From positions 705,412 to 769,411 of the forward strand of contig CBDFHE010000018.1 in assembly GCA_965247455.1 (NCBI GenBank): a stretch of 64,000 nt of DNA. Direction: 5' to 3'. This DNA is from JACZYA01 sp965247455. GTDB taxonomy: Bacteria; Acidobacteriota; Terriglobia; Acidiferrales; 2-02-FULL-67-57. The translations under genes were made by a program, and so were the position numbers. The notes beneath the pieces are model-generated. The model was given only the letters and a program-made list of their open reading frames with translations. It was not told the DNA's origin and ran no database searches. This document shows positions 37,933 to 45,787 of this stretch, in pieces; within the stretch, counting starts at the first letter, position 1; the number at the start of each line of letters is the position of its first letter.

Positions 37933-38196
37933 ATGATGCCTGCGTTTGTCTACGTCCTTCGCAGTGAACGAACCGGGAAGCGGTACGTGGGTTCGACGAA
38001 GAATCTCCCAAACCGGACCAACCAACACAACCGTGGGAAGGTTCGTGCCACAAGGGGCGGTCGCCCTTGGAGAGTTGTGCACACTGAGACATTCGAAACC
38101 AATCAGGAAGCGCGCCGTAGGGAAATTTCCCTAAAGAGCGGCAAAGGTCGAGCGGAGCTAGATCGGATATTGAAGGGAGCGGGTTCTGCGCCCTAG
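37933..38196 (+). CDS. GIY-YIG nuclease-domain protein (A)
   Basis: This 86- or 87-residue protein (second ATG at 37936) is a minimal GIY-YIG domain. It has FVYVLRS for GIY, RYVGSTKNLPNRTNQHNRG for YIG and the catalytic Arg/Asn region, and EARRREISLK with the metal-binding Glu. It is of the UPF0213/YhbQ size class, which cut DNA ends or flaps. It begins 5 bases after tRNA-Ser. Its stop codon (TAG) falls inside a palindromic insert in the following partial tRNA copy. It is a paralogue of the gene at 38245. Confidence 0.88.
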   Translation: MMPAFVYVLRSERTGKRYVGSTKNLPNRTNQHNRGKVRATRGGRPWRVVHTETFETNQEARRREISLKSGKGRAELDRILKGAGSAP

Positions 38197-38236
38197 GCGC
38201 ACCCGCCTCGGGCGGGGAATCCCGCCCCCTCCGCCA
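38179..38236 (+). repeat. partial tRNA-Ser copy 1, interrupted in the T-loop
   Basis: GCGGGTTC (38179-38186) and GAATCCCGCCCCCTCCGCCA (38217-38236) equal the tRNA-Ser T-arm and acceptor 3' strand at 37900-37927. Between them lies a 30-base insert of two hairpins, TGCGCC-CTA-GGCGCA and CCCGCC-TCG-GGCGGG, placed in the T-loop between TTC and GAA. Confidence 0.9.
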
Positions 38237-38244
38237 GTTTTGTC

Positions 38245-38502
38245 ATGCCGGCTTTTGTTTACATCCTCCGCAACCTGAGTTCTGGCCGCCACTACATCGG
38301 CTCTACTACCGACCTCAGACGGCGCTTAGCCGACCACCAACGCGGGAACACTCCCAGCACGCGCAAGCGCGGCCCGTGGCGATTGGCGTACTCTGAGGAA
38401 TTGCCGGATCTGAAGGCGGCGCGAAAACGCGAGCGCGAGATCAAGAGCTACAAAGGGGGTGTGCAGTTCAAAGCTTTGCTGAGGAAGGGCTACTCCCGCT
38501 GA
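38245..38502 (+). CDS. GIY-YIG nuclease-domain protein (B)
   Basis: This 85-residue minimal GIY-YIG domain has FVYILRNLSSGRHYIGSTTD, then LRRRLADHQRG with the catalytic Arg, and AARKREREIKSYKG with the Glu. It is clearly homologous to gene A in length and motif spacing, and both start MPAFVY. It starts 8 bases after the first partial tRNA copy and ends 7 bases before the second. The repeated order tRNA-end, gene, tRNA-end, gene, tRNA-end suggests a tandem cassette. Confidence 0.9.
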   Translation: MPAFVYILRNLSSGRHYIGSTTDLRRRLADHQRGNTPSTRKRGPWRLAYSEELPDLKAARKREREIKSYKGGVQFKALLRKGYSR

Positions 38503-38508
38503 GCGGGA

Positions 38509-38608
38509 TTGCACTGGCTAAAACCGGTGCCGCGGCCTGCCTGCCGCAGGCAGGGTTCTGCGCCCTAGGCGCACCCGCCTCGGGCGGGGAGTCCCGCCCC
38601 CTCCGCCA
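38509..38608 (+). repeat. partial tRNA-Ser copy 2, longer, with two palindromic inserts
   Basis: TTGCACTGGCTAAAACCGGT and GCCGCG (38509-38534) repeat tRNA positions 37877-37902, the variable arm. A 19-base palindrome, GCCTGCCTGCCGCAGGCAG, follows. GGTTC comes next, then the same 30-base T-loop insert as in copy 1 (38559-38588). GAGTCCCGCCCCCTCCGCCA (38589-38608) closes it, one base different from the tRNA. TTTTTTC then follows. Confidence 0.9.
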
Positions 38609-38639
38609 GTTTTTTCATCGCTGAACCCGGATTGCTCCC

Positions 38640-38760
38640 GCCCACCCGCCTGCGAGGCGTCGGAGCGATGCCCTTCGGCAAGCTCAGGACAAGCCTGCCG
38701 GCGGAACCCGCCAAGGTGGACCCTCGAGTTTCGGCGGGGTTAAAACCCCGCCCTACCAGC
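38640..38760. repeat. dispersed repeat, paired with 39398-39488
   Basis: CCCGCCTGCGAGGCGTCGGA, GCCGGCGGAACCCGCCAAGG, TGGACCCTCGAGTTTCGGCG and GGGTTAAAACCCCGCCCTAC occur here in order. The same blocks recur at 39398-39488, on the other side of the DUF1259 gene, in the same orientation. No gene lies in this spacer. Confidence 0.8.
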
Positions 38761-38812
38761 CTGCCAGTCCGTTTCGACTGCGCGGCGAAAAGCCGTGGCC
38801 TGATTGAGGAGG

Positions 38813-39289
38813 CTATTTCCTTCCCAGCTGGTCCAGGGCGCGGCGGACGGTGCGGGCGAGGACTTCGGTGGTGCCGGTGCCTTGGTAGTGCAGGAAGTAG
38901 ATGGGGGGCTGCTCGCCGGCCATGTGGTTGTGCAGGGCGGAGACGCGGATGCCGCCGGCGCGGAGGGCATCGATGACGGGGTTGATTTCAGAGGCGAGCA
39001 TGACGGTATCGCCCATGACCAGCACCTTTCCGTCCGGCCAGCGGGTGAAGGCCGCCCAAGAGGCCAGGCCCATGCCGACGGGCAGTTGCGCGCCATCGAG
39101 CAGCACGCGCAGGTCGGTGCGGGGAAAGGTAACTTTGAAGACTGCGTCAGCCGATAGAGTACCCTTCTTGCCCAGAATCTCAGCAACGCGCTCCCATTGC
39201 GGGTGAGCCTTTTCGGTTGCCGGTAGTGCGGTGAGCGCACCCAGAGAGAAGACCACTAGAACAAAAATCGGAAATCGAAGCCGCGTCAT
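38813..39289 (-). CDS. secreted DUF1259 protein
   Basis: This 158-residue protein begins at the ATG at 39289, with AAGGAG upstream, and has a signal peptide (RLRFPIFVLVVFSLGALTA). One DUF1259 domain follows: ILGKKGTLSADAVFKVTFPR, GMGLASWAAF, VMGDTVMLASEINPVI, ALHNHMAGEQPPIYFLHYQG. The conserved His pairs suggest a metal site, but the activity is not known. Direct copies of a repeat flank the gene. It lies alone. Confidence 0.88.
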   Translation of the reverse strand: MTRLRFPIFVLVVFSLGALTALPATEKAHPQWERVAEILGKKGTLSADAVFKVTFPRTDLRVLLDGAQLPVGMGLASWAAFTRWPDGKVLVMGDTVMLASEINPVIDALRAGGIRVSALHNHMAGEQPPIYFLHYQGTGTTEVLARTVRRALDQLGRK

Positions 39290-39700
39290 CGTTTGCTCCT
39301 TCCTTGTCTTTCGTGTGTGCAGTTTAAGGGATACCGTGGGACAAGGCAAACCGAGAGGAAGTTGCGACCCCTGCCGAGCGGGGCAAGCTTGCGAGCAAGC
39401 CCGCCTGCGAGGCGTCGGAGTGATGCCTGCCGGCGGAACCCGCCAAGGTGGACCCTCGAGTTTCGGCGGGGTTAAAACCCCGCCCTACCCAGCTTTCTTG
39501 TGCTTCCCAAGAGTGCGGGTGCTGAGCACCTCTTCCGGACTGTCTTGCTCGGCAGGGCACCCTTCGGCAAGCCTGCCTGCGGTAGGCAGGGCCGTGGGCT
39601 GAACTCAGTGGGCTGTACCAGGTACGCAGTTCAGAGTACCGAAGGCAACAAGGACCGAGAAAACATTTCACCGCAGAGGGCGCGGAGAGCGCAGAGAAAA
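39290..39700. repeat. repeat-rich spacer
   Basis: It contains the second copy of the 38640 repeat (39398-39488) and a GCCTGCCTGCGGTAGGCAGG palindrome at about 39571-39590. A GGTGCTGAGCACCTCTTCCG unit lies at about 39519, and a CAGAG-type repeat (ACCGCAGAGGGCGCGGAGAG) at about 39671. No gene is supported. Confidence 0.7.
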
Positions 39701-40696
39701 TCAGTAGGCCCAGCGGAGGAGGAGGCCGCCGGTGGTGAAGCCGGCGCCGACGGCGAGCAGCATGGTGAGGTCGCCTTTTTGGAGGCGGCCGCAGGCGAGC
39801 GCGTCCACCAGGGCGATGGGGATGGTGCCGGCGGTGGTGTTGCCGAACTTGCCAATGTTGAGCAGGACGCGCTCGTCAGGCAGACCGAGGCGCTGCTGGG
39901 TGGCACGGATGATGCGCTGGTTGGCTTGGTGGGGGACGAGCAGCTTGAGGTCGTCGGGCTGGAAGCCGTTGCGCGTGAGGAGCAGGTCGGCGACTTCGCT
40001 CATGCGGCGGACGGCGTACTTGAAAACCTGGCGGCCGTCCTGGTGGACGTAGTGCATTTTTTTGTCGACGGTTTCGTGCGAGGGCGGGTGGAGGCTGCCG
40101 CCGGCGGGCATGTAGAGGTAGTGGCCGCCGGAGCCGTCGATGTCGTGGTGGAAGTCGAGGATGCCTTCCTCGCCGTCGGCGGTGGGCTCGAGCAGCACGG
40201 CGCCGGCGCCGTCGCCGAAGAGAATGCAGGTGGCGCGGTCTTCAAAGTTGATGATGGAGGACATGACGTCGGAGCCGATGATCAGCGCTCGGCGGTGGGT
40301 GCCGGCGGCGACGAACTGCGCGCCGACCGTGACTGCATAGACGAAGCCGGAGCAGGCGGCGATGAGGTCGAAGCCCCAGGCGCGTCGGCAGCCGAGGTTG
40401 TTCTGCACCAGGCAGGCGGTGGAGGGGAACAGCATGTCGGGGGTGACGGTGGCGACGATGATGAGGTCGATGTCTTCGGGCGCGACTTGTTTTTGTTGGA
40501 GGAGTTGGCGGGCGGCTTCGGTGGCAAGGTGGGAGGCGGCCACGCCTTTGTCCACGATGTGGCGCTCGGAGATGCCGGTGCGTTCGAGAATCCACTCGTG
40601 GTTGGTGTCGACCATTTTTTCCAGGTCGTCGTTGGTCAGCAGGCGCGGGGGGAGGTAGCGGGCGACGCCGGTGATTTTCGCAGGGATGCGCGGCAC
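39701..40696 (-). CDS. fabH: beta-ketoacyl-ACP synthase III
   Basis: This 331-residue thiolase-fold enzyme starts fatty-acid synthesis by joining acetyl-CoA and malonyl-ACP. It has the catalytic Cys in [14 protein letters not shown] (about residue 115), the His in [14 protein letters not shown] (about 254) and the Asn in [14 protein letters not shown] (about 284). [14 protein letters not shown] N-terminal loop and [11 protein letters not shown] are also present. Length is typical. It stands alone between repeat-rich spacers. Confidence 0.95.
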   Translation of the reverse strand: MPRIPAKITGVARYLPPRLLTNDDLEKMVDTNHEWILERTGISERHIVDKGVAASHLATEAARQLLQQKQVAPEDIDLIIVATVTPDMLFPSTACLVQNNLGCRRAWGFDLIAACSGFVYAVTVGAQFVAAGTHRRALIIGSDVMSSIINFEDRATCILFGDGAGAVLLEPTADGEEGILDFHHDIDGSGGHYLYMPAGGSLHPPSHETVDKKMHYVHQDGRQVFKYAVRRMSEVADLLLTRNGFQPDDLKLLVPHQANQRIIRATQQRLGLPDERVLLNIGKFGNTTAGTIPIALVDALACGRLQKGDLTMLLAVGAGFTTGGLLLRWAY

Positions 40697-41121
40697 GCAG
40701 CTCCTCGCGGGAAAAAGTTTCGCGGCAGAGAAGGTGTGATTCTACGGCGCATCCCGCAGAAAAGCAACTGGGGAAAGAAACCGACGAAGAAGTCGTTGAC
40801 TTTGCTGAACAGAAAGAACGCAGACCCTTCGACAGACTCAGGGTGAACAGGAATGCCTGCCTACCACAGGCAGGTCTGCGCCACCAAGAATACCTAAGCA
40901 AGACCGAAAAGACCGACGAAGAAGCCGTTGGCTTCTTCGCCGCTACCATCCTTCGCCAAATCTTAGAAAGGCAAGTCAACCTGGTGGCGGGTGCCCTTCA
41001 GTTCCGCTCCCTTCGACTGCGCTCAGGGCAGGCAGGACAAGCCACCGGGCTCGCAACTTACCCCCAATTTAGCTGTCTTGTCTGCTGAAAATTGTCGTAG
41101 GAATTCCCTGTCAAATCCTTC
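40697..41121. repeat. repeat-rich spacer
   Basis: It holds CCTGCCTACCACAGGCAGG at about 40856, a GACGAAGAAGCCGTTGGCTTCTTCG hairpin unit at about 40916 (also near 49310), and a CTTCGACTGCGCTCAGGGCA unit near 41020. No gene is supported. Confidence 0.7.
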
Positions 41122-43593
41122 CTACTTAGCAGACCAGGCGGAGGATTCGCAGACGTAGAGGGTGGCGCCGGCGGTGCCGTCGGTGCGGAGGAAGAGCGAG
41201 CCGGTGGTGCAACCGCCTGAAGGCGCGCCGGTGCCGGTGGAGATGGTTACGGAGCCGATGGTGAGGGTTCCGGCAACTACGAAGGAGTCGTCGGTCTTGA
41301 GGGTATCGGCGGCGCTGCGGTAGAGGTTGGTATCGGCGGCGCTGCCGAAGCTGATTTGGTCGGCGTCGGCGTGGAGGCGCAGGCGGAGCGCAGGGGTGGC
41401 GCCGCCGCTATAGACTTCGAAGCCGCCGGTGCCGGAGTTGGTGTTGGCGTTGACGGCGACGGGCTGGTTTCCTTTGCTGTCAAGACGGAGCGAGACGTTG
41501 GTATTGCCGCCGACCGTTCGCAGGGTGGGGACGCTGTCGGGGTCAATCTCCAGACCGGTGCCGAAGGCGGGCTTCATGCGCACCACGCCGTTCTGGTCCA
41601 CGCCGAAGATGAGCGCGGCGTCGTCGCGTTCGAGGGAAAAGTAGCTGATGGTGGGGCTGGCGGCGTGGCGGGCGAGCAGAGGGACGACACCGGCAGAGGC
41701 AGAAGTAAAGTTGCCGCTGCGACTGAAATCGAAGCGCGTGCCGTCGAAAGTAAGGTCGGCGTCGGTGCTCCAGCGGATGGGTTGGTTGGCGGCCAGCTTG
41801 ATGGCGGCTTCGGTGTAGGTGCTTTTTTCGAGGCTCAAGCCGACGTCGGCGTTGATGTTGAGGAAGTCAATGCCGGTGGCAAAGCCGCCGGCGCCGCTGG
41901 AGTTCCCTTCCAGCAGGATTCCCTTCTCCCAGCGGAACGGCCCGAGGGTGTTGGAGGCGTGCAGGACGCGGGCAGTGCCGGCCTTGAACTCCTTGCTGAG
42001 GACGAGGCTGAGGCCGCGGAAGTTGATGAGGTGGCCGGGCGGGGAGGCGAGCGCGTCGGCGGCGGCCCAGTCGTAGGAGTTGGACTCGATGGTGAGGGTG
42101 TTCGCGGCGGAGTCGAAGCCGACGATCTCCGCGCCTTGGGCCAGGGTGTAGGCGCCGGTGGAGGCGAGTTCGCCGGAGTAGGTGGTTTCAAGTTGCAGTT
42201 GGGTGGCGCTGGTCACGGAGATGACGCGATACCAGTGGCCGGTGGAGACGCCGGTGAGGGTGACGTCTTCGGAATTGATCTTGAAATACTGCCCGACAGG
42301 AGAGGGCGAGAAGGTGGTCCAGTCGGGCGCGCCGGAGAAGGTGACGACATCGTTGGCGATGCCGGTGACGGTGCCGGTGGAGGTGGTGCGGGAGGTGTTG
42401 AGGAGGAGGCGCTCGCCCAGCACGTCTTCGTTGGCTTCGGCGGTGTAGTTGAGGGTGGTGGCGCCGGCGGCGGGGTCGCCGCTGATCTGCGCGGTGAAAA
42501 CTTTATTGCCCTGGCGGACGTTGATCTCGGCGAACTCGACGGTGGGCTGGCTGGTGCCGGTGACAAACTTACCGCCGTAGCCGAAAATATCCCCACCGAT
42601 CATCAGGGCATCACCGATACCATAGGCGTTCACCGCGACGCCTAGAGCTATCTGTTGGCCCTTCGTGCGACCATCCAAGTCAATCCGCAAAGGTTCGTAG
42701 CTGACCTTGGAGGCGGAGCTGTAGTCGCCGCCGGCGTCGGCGTCCATGGTGAGCTTCAGGTTGTGGACGAGGCCGAAAGGAGGCTGGGCGGCGGTGACGG
42801 TGCGGTTGAGGTCGAGCAGCGAACCGAGCGCGACGCTGCCGCCGACGGTGAGGTTGCCGGTGACGTTCATATTGCCGGTGACGCTGCCGGTGGGAGGAAC
42901 CAGGGTGTCGCTGGCGGTGACGGGCAGCGCGCCCAGGTCCACCGAAGCGCCGGTGAGGGTGTAGTTGGTGGAGGGAACGACCACGACATTGTTAATGTCG
43001 AGCACGCGGATGCGGTAGAAGGTGCCGGCGGGATCGAGGATGTCGTTGCCCACCACGGTGCAGCCGGAGGCGATGAGGCCGTTGGTGACCGCGCAGGTGG
43101 TTCTGCCAGCGGCGTAGATGACCGGGGGCGTGGTGGTGCGGGCCGGTTGGGAGAGGGCGAACTCGATGGTGCCGTTGATGAAGGTGCCGTCGGGCTTCTT
43201 GATGGTGCCGGTGACGTCGGAGGCCCAGGCAGAACTCACCGCTGAGACGCAGAGGACGCAGAGAAATGCTGCGAGCAGAAAGCTGCGGTGTCGGCGACGA
43301 AGCCCGCTTGGCGGGTTGGCGGCAGCCAGCGATCCGCCTACGCCAAGGCTTCCTCCTCCGTCCGCAGGACTTCGGGGGACAGGCCGGTGGCCCCTGCTGA
43401 AAAGCGCGGGGCAGGCAGCGAGCAGTAACAGGAAGGCAGACAAGAATGTCTGCCCCACCTTCTTCAGTTGGACGGCAGACAGGAATGCCTGCCTGCGCAG
43501 GCCCGCCGCCCGCCTGCCGGTCGGGCCGGTGGCGGGCAGGCAGGCGAAACTCGGTCCGGGTTCTTGAGACTTCTTTTGGTTTCTTCTTTTCAT
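41122..43593 (-). CDS. large secreted protein with phage tail/glycan-like beta-repeat features
   Basis: From about residue 130 of an 823-residue reading, the protein is Gly, Ser, Thr and Asn-rich beta sequence. It has tail-fibre-like segments: NMNVTGNLTVGGSVALGSLL, TRFDFSRSGNFTSASAGVVP, and a C-terminal GSLFLRTDGTAGATLYVCES-type end common on phage-derived tail or surface proteins. The ATG at 43593 is the only nearby start. But residues 13-110 are translated from dispersed intergenic repeats, and the apparent signal peptide core (FLCVLCVSAV) is itself a CAGAG-type repeat read backwards. Either the N-terminus is recent or the start is lost. Function unknown; probably exported. Confidence 0.65.
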   Translation of the reverse strand: MKRRNQKKSQEPGPSFACLPATGPTGRRAAGLRRQAFLSAVQLKKVGQTFLSAFLLLLAACPALFSRGHRPVPRSPADGGGSLGVGGSLAAANPPSGLRRRHRSFLLAAFLCVLCVSAVSSAWASDVTGTIKKPDGTFINGTIEFALSQPARTTTPPVIYAAGRTTCAVTNGLIASGCTVVGNDILDPAGTFYRIRVLDINNVVVVPSTNYTLTGASVDLGALPVTASDTLVPPTGSVTGNMNVTGNLTVGGSVALGSLLDLNRTVTAAQPPFGLVHNLKLTMDADAGGDYSSASKVSYEPLRIDLDGRTKGQQIALGVAVNAYGIGDALMIGGDIFGYGGKFVTGTSQPTVEFAEINVRQGNKVFTAQISGDPAAGATTLNYTAEANEDVLGERLLLNTSRTTSTGTVTGIANDVVTFSGAPDWTTFSPSPVGQYFKINSEDVTLTGVSTGHWYRVISVTSATQLQLETTYSGELASTGAYTLAQGAEIVGFDSAANTLTIESNSYDWAAADALASPPGHLINFRGLSLVLSKEFKAGTARVLHASNTLGPFRWEKGILLEGNSSGAGGFATGIDFLNINADVGLSLEKSTYTEAAIKLAANQPIRWSTDADLTFDGTRFDFSRSGNFTSASAGVVPLLARHAASPTISYFSLERDDAALIFGVDQNGVVRMKPAFGTGLEIDPDSVPTLRTVGGNTNVSLRLDSKGNQPVAVNANTNSGTGGFEVYSGGATPALRLRLHADADQISFGSAADTNLYRSAADTLKTDDSFVVAGTLTIGSVTISTGTGAPSGGCTTGSLFLRTDGTAGATLYVCESSAWSAK

Positions 43594-44044
43594 GATATCA
43601 CCTTCGGAGAGTGGGACAGGAGACCCCACGGGCAGAAGCTTGCCTGCGGTAGGCAGGGCAAGCAGGCCTGTGGGCTGAACTGAAAGCCGAAAAGCAAGAA
43701 GTGAAACACCGCTTCAAGGGCTGAAGCTCGTCTCTGCACAACTACGTTTCGGCACGGCTTCCCGCAAAAAGCGCGGGATCTCCGCTGTGCTCCGAGAAGC
43801 CGTGCCCTGACGAAAGCTGTATGACGTCGGTCCCCGTGGCAGGGGCCACAGGGCTGGACGTGTGTAAGAGGCCCCTCGACTACGCTCCCCTCGCATTCGC
43901 TTGGGGTAAACCCTTCGGCTTCGCTCAGGACAAGCAGGGCAAGCCGCCTGGGCTGAAGGGGTGCGGTGGAGGCTGCCGACTCCGAACAACTCTTTTCATT
44001 TCCCTGCATGGTTTTCTCCTCTGTCGGCACTTGTCAGCGGGAGG
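43594..44044. repeat. repeat-rich spacer
   Basis: CTTGCCTGCGGTAGGCAGGG lies at about 43642, GGCACGGCTTCCCGC/GAGAAGCCGTGCCCTGAC at about 43752-43810, a CCCCGTGGCAGGGGCCACAGGG-type unit at about 43832, and TTCGGCTTCGCTCAGGACAA at about 43913. No gene is supported. Confidence 0.7.
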
Positions 44045-44125
44045 CTAGGCGAGGAGCTTGACGTTGTGGCTCAAGATGCCGTTGGCCCAGAAGAGGTGGC
44101 CGCGCTCCATCCTGACCACCAGCTT
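44045..44125 (-). pseudogene. C-terminal remnant resembling a Hint/intein splicing end
   Basis: About 26 codons remain on the minus strand, ending GHLFWANGILSHN and VKLLA then stop. The GHxFxANGILxHN pattern is the C-terminal block of Hint domains (inteins and Hint-bearing surface or phage proteins). The N-terminal side is joined directly to a truncated IS1202-like element at 44131, so the rest of the gene is missing. The large tail-like gene at 41122 lies downstream on the same strand. Confidence 0.5.
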
Positions 44126-44130
44126 TCGGC

Positions 44131-44518
44131 CCGGCCTCCGCTGCCGGCGCGACCGCCACAGCCCGGCGGCGGTCATCCACTGCCGCAGCGTCTCCCGGCT
44201 GACCTGCCACCCATCTCGCGCCAGGTGCTCGCTGGCCAGCGTGGGCCCAAAGTCGGCGTAGCGCCGCCGCACCTGGGCCAGGATGCGCCCCTGGAGGGCC
44301 GCTGGAATCTTCCGGTTCGAGGGCCGCCCCCGCAGCCGATGCACTACGCCCCTGTCCCCCTCCGCCCGCACCCGTCTCAGCAGACGCCGCAGGTGGCGTA
44401 CGCTCACCTGCACCCGCCGGCCCGCTTCCACCTGGGTCAGATAGCCCTGCTCGACTTGGTGGAGTACCTTCAACCGATCCTGCTCCCGTTGGCTCAATTC
44501 GATTCGCTCCTCTCTCAT
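44131..44518 (-). pseudogene. truncated ISNCY/IS1202-like transposase
   Basis: The first 129 residues match the full protein exactly, covering the helix-turn-helix region and GRPSNRKIP linker. All catalytic acidic residues are absent. The frame then runs into the Hint-like remnant for another 27 codons. Not functional as a transposase, but the DNA-binding part could still be made. Confidence 0.88.
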
Positions 44519-44591
44519 CGTCCCTCCTGGCCCTGATGAAAGAGGACATTCCTACTTTGCGCAAATAGGACATTCTCACTTTGCAGCTACA
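44131..44591 (-). mobile_element. truncated copy of the IS1202-like element
   Basis: The 461 bases appear identical to 35491-35951 of the complete copy, including the terminal inverted repeat. The distal two thirds of the transposase gene are missing. The breakpoint lies directly after codon about 130 of the transposase. Confidence 0.92.
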
Positions 44592-44686
44592 AGACGAAAT
44601 TGGAAATTGACCAGAGAGCACTCACGGGCGTAAACTACCACCAAGCGCGACCGCCGACCTCTTATCTAACCGAAGGAGGACACACC

Positions 44687-45691
44687 ATGAGACACACAGG
44701 TATCAACAAAGCAACCGCCAAGGGGCTGAAAGTTCTGCGCAAGAGAATTGAGGATTCCGGCGTCCCGTCCTCGCTGCTGGATGAACAAATCCTTCTCGGT
44801 TCCTGGAACATCCGCGAGTTTGGAAGAAAAAGAAAAGGAGAATGGCGAAAAGAAAAAAGCATCCACTACATTGCGGAAATCCTGAGCTACTTTGATCTAG
44901 TGTCCCTGCAAGAGCTGCGGGGCGACCTCGGCGATTTGCACCGGGTGATGGAGATTCTAGGCCCGTACTGGAAAGTGGTGTTCTCCGACGTGACCCGGGG
45001 CCGGCGCGGCAACGAAGAACGGATTGCCTACCTCTACGACAAGCGCGCGGTGGCTTTCACCGGGCTGGCTGCCGAGGCGGTCCGGAGGCCCAAACGCAAG
45101 AAGGGGCAGGTTCTCCCCAGCCCGCAGTTCTGGCGCACACCCTACATCGCATCGTTCCGCGCCGGCAGCTTCGACTTTGTGCTGCTCTCGGTGCACGTGC
45201 TGTGGGGCAAGGAGAAACAGGACCGCGTGAAAGAGCTGCGACAATTGGCGAACTGGGTGGAAGAGTACCGCCGATCGAAGTTTTCTATCGACAAAGACAT
45301 CCTCGTGATGGGCGATTTCAACATGCCCAAGTTCAAAGACAAGTTCTACGAGGCAATCACCAGCCGCAAACTGAGAATCCCCCCGGCGCTGCTGGAAATC
45401 AAGGGCGGCAGCAATCTCGACCGGAAAGCGCGCTACGACCAGATGTTCCATTATCCCAAGCACAGCGGCTCGGCTTTCACCTCCGACGGCGGGGTAGTGG
45501 ACTTCTATCAGAAAGACCACAAGGCGCTGTTCCCCCGGCTGACCAAGCGACAGTTCACCTACCAGCTATCCGATCACTTGCCGCTCTGGATCAAGATCAA
45601 TACCTACACCGCGGACGAGGAGCTCGACCAGATTCTCAATCCGCCCAGGAAGCGTCCGAAGAAAAAGCGGCGGAAGCCAAAGACCAAGTAA
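44687..45691 (+). CDS. endonuclease/exonuclease/phosphatase (EEP) family protein
   Basis: This 334-residue protein has the EEP motifs: GSWNIREFG, then LVSLQELRGD with the metal-binding Glu, LLSVHV, VMGDFNMP with the Asp and Asn, and YQLSDHLPLWIKI with the catalytic His. The C-terminus is a Lys/Arg-rich tail (RKRPKKKRRKPKTK) that may bind nucleic acid. The ATG at 44687 follows a strong AAGGAGGA. No signal peptide. A DNase I-like nuclease or phosphodiesterase is likely; the substrate is unknown. Confidence 0.88.
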   Translation: MRHTGINKATAKGLKVLRKRIEDSGVPSSLLDEQILLGSWNIREFGRKRKGEWRKEKSIHYIAEILSYFDLVSLQELRGDLGDLHRVMEILGPYWKVVFSDVTRGRRGNEERIAYLYDKRAVAFTGLAAEAVRRPKRKKGQVLPSPQFWRTPYIASFRAGSFDFVLLSVHVLWGKEKQDRVKELRQLANWVEEYRRSKFSIDKDILVMGDFNMPKFKDKFYEAITSRKLRIPPALLEIKGGSNLDRKARYDQMFHYPKHSGSAFTSDGGVVDFYQKDHKALFPRLTKRQFTYQLSDHLPLWIKINTYTADEELDQILNPPRKRPKKKRRKPKTK

Positions 45692-45787
45692 AGCGCCCGC
45701 AAGCGCACGGTCTACTGGTGGGCACCGGGCGGAGAGGCTAAACTACGCTCGCGGTGAGGGGTCGATCTTCGGCCGGGAGGAGTGCGC

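Noticed and set aside
37813..38082. A minus-strand frame across tRNA-Ser (GGGGGIRTRGTGFSQCN type)
   Set aside because: It is the familiar false protein that arises from reading a tRNA-Ser gene in antisense.
41356..42645. A 429-codon Gly/Val/Ala-rich frame antisense to the tail-like protein
   Set aside because: It is a low-complexity shadow of Thr/Asn/Gly-rich coding sequence.
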